Source: an uncultured Ruminococcus sp. (GTDB lineage Bacteria; Bacillota; Clostridia; Oscillospirales; Ruminococcaceae). From it: a stretch of 5,655 nucleotides of DNA. A program made the translations under genes and the position numbers. Location: assembly GCA_947177345.1 (NCBI GenBank), contig CAMWUB010000118.1, positions 1 through 5,655 on the forward strand, given 5' to 3'. Position 1 is the stretch's first letter. Each line of letters begins with the position of its first letter. This document shows, one piece after another, positions 4,917 to 5,655 of the stretch. The notes beneath the pieces are model-generated. The model ran no database searches, was not told the origin of the DNA, and worked only from the letters and a program-made list of their open reading frames with translations.

Positions 4917-5655
4917 TCAGAGTTCAATTCCGTTAAGTTTAAGGAGTGCCCTTGCGGTATCGACGGAATCAACGCCCTCGGAGTTCTTTACAGGTGCAAA
5001 TTCCTTATAGCGTTCCACCTCATACGGAAGACAGCTTTTCTGAAGATGTACCATATCAAGCACAAGGGTCTCGAATTTATAACCATTAGGTTCTTCCGGA
5101 TTAATTAACTCGCCGGATTCATTCATATATGGTATTTTTTTCTTCACGACGTGTACGGGCATTTTTTCGGAAACGATTTCTTCAAGCCTGTCCACATTGA
5201 AAAGATAGTTAAGAATAACGCCGTATTTATAAGCAAGTCCTCCGTCATCTGTACGGAGTTCACGCATTTCTTCTGTCATCTCGTAGTATTCAACGATAGA
5301 CGGCTTACCGTCTTCAAGACAAAGAATACCTACTCTTTCGTCAGGCGACGCCTTGCTTACTACCTTACTACCCGACTGGCTACCTGAATCTATAACAGCA
5401 CCTATGAAACAAGGGTCAGCAATCTGCTGAAGAACATTATCTACTGCAAAAACATTTATCCATTCAATACCGTTGTTTCTGATGTCATTAAGAAAACCTG
5501 CTCTTGCCATCGATGAAAACCAACCACCATTACCGTTAGGCGATATTGATATATCCGATTTGCTTTCCATGTAAATTTTTCCGTTGAAGTCAACAGACGG
5601 TGCCATATCCTGAATAAAAAATTTAATATAATTTTTATCATAACCGAAATAATTC
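4917..5655 (-). CDS. UDPGP-family (eukaryotic UAP1-type) UDP-N-acetylglucosamine / UDP-sugar pyrophosphorylase, C-terminal part
   Basis: Transfers UMP from UTP to a sugar-1-phosphate, probably GlcNAc-1-P, making the UDP-sugar used for peptidoglycan and other glycans; cytosolic. The frame stays open to the window edge, giving 245 visible residues. The Met codon at 5606 is internal: the residues before it (NYFGYDKNYIKFFIQD) continue the family match. Numbered from the edge: SPNGNGGWF (38-46) corresponds to the P-GNGG uridine/sugar loop, VFAVDN (68-73) to the VDN motif, SKVVSK (96-101) to the conserved KVV-K lysines, VEYYEM (121-126) to VEYSE, HVVKKKIPY (168-176), EPNGYKFETLVLD (188-200), and YEVERYKEFAPVKN (211-224). 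This order mirrors human AGX1/UAP1 to the C-terminus. The N-terminal LxGGxGTRLG nucleotide motif and PKG are off the edge. UTP-glucose-1-phosphate uridylyltransferase, the usual automatic name, is an alternative. Its own terminator follows the stop. Confidence 0.88.
   Translation of the reverse strand, partial: NYFGYDKNYIKFFIQDMAPSVDFNGKIYMESKSDISISPNGNGGWFSSMARAGFLNDIRNNGIEWINVFAVDNVLQQIADPCFIGAVIDSGSQSGSKVVSKASPDERVGILCLEDGKPSIVEYYEMTEEMRELRTDDGGLAYKYGVILNYLFNVDRLEEIVSEKMPVHVVKKKIPYMNESGELINPEEPNGYKFETLVLDMVHLQKSCLPYEVERYKEFAPVKNSEGVDSVDTARALLKLNGIEL

Noticed and set aside
5456..5464. TTATCCATT, resembling a DnaA box (TTATCCACA).
   Set aside because: It is a single site with 7 of 9 matches inside a coding region, with no cluster or AT-rich unwinding element; expected by chance.
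5604..5606. ATG at 5606 as the start of a 229-residue minus-strand protein.
   Set aside because: The frame stays open to the window edge, and the residues before this Met continue the UDPGP family match, so it is an internal Met of a truncated gene.

Overview
The window reads as ordinary chromosomal DNA of an AT-rich, low-GC Gram-positive bacterium, most likely a Clostridia member of the Ruminococcus/Oscillospiraceae type. This rests on strong AGGAGG-type ribosome binding sites, a Bacillus-like trmN6-rsmI gene pair, a near-consensus sigma-A promoter, and a UDPGP-family pyrophosphorylase of a kind I associate with gut Clostridia. The genus is inference; the low-GC Gram-positive call is firmer. 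I see no tRNA, rRNA, CRISPR array, insertion sequence, prophage gene or sign of recent transfer.

Layout, left to right. Positions 1-396 hold the C-terminal part of a HAD-superfamily hydrolase, followed by a hairpin terminator (397-420). Positions 442-3068 hold a tight three-gene RNA-modification operon on the + strand: mnmA (tRNA wobble uridine 2-thiolation), a trmN6/YabB-type adenine-N6 methyltransferase that overlaps mnmA by 4 bp, and rsmI (16S rRNA C1402 2'-O-methylation) 6 bp further on. A 130-bp gap carries an excellent promoter (TTGAAA, 17 bp, extended-10 TGATATAAT). It drives a second + strand unit: a PHP-domain phosphoesterase, and a three-helix membrane protein of the YdcF/DUF218 family that appears to start at TTG. 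A 100-bp convergent gap holds two back-to-back terminators. The right edge holds the C-terminal part of a minus-strand, eukaryotic-type UDP-N-acetylglucosamine/UDP-sugar pyrophosphorylase, cut by the window end.

The most striking item is not a gene. Positions 1101-1116, inside the mnmA reading frame, are a perfect 16-bp palindrome, TGTTCCACGTGGAACA, which matches the bacterial chromosome-partitioning site parS (ParB/Spo0J binding). With trmN6-rsmI, which lie near the origin in Bacillus subtilis, it suggests that this window is in the origin-proximal part of the chromosome.

Functionally, the central operon groups three enzymes that tune decoding (anticodon position 34, probably position 37, and the ribosomal P-site). 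The PHP/YdcF pair and the pyrophosphorylase point to nucleotide or RNA-end turnover and to cell-envelope precursor supply, but the sequence does not link these units to each other. I found no convincing new multi-gene system.
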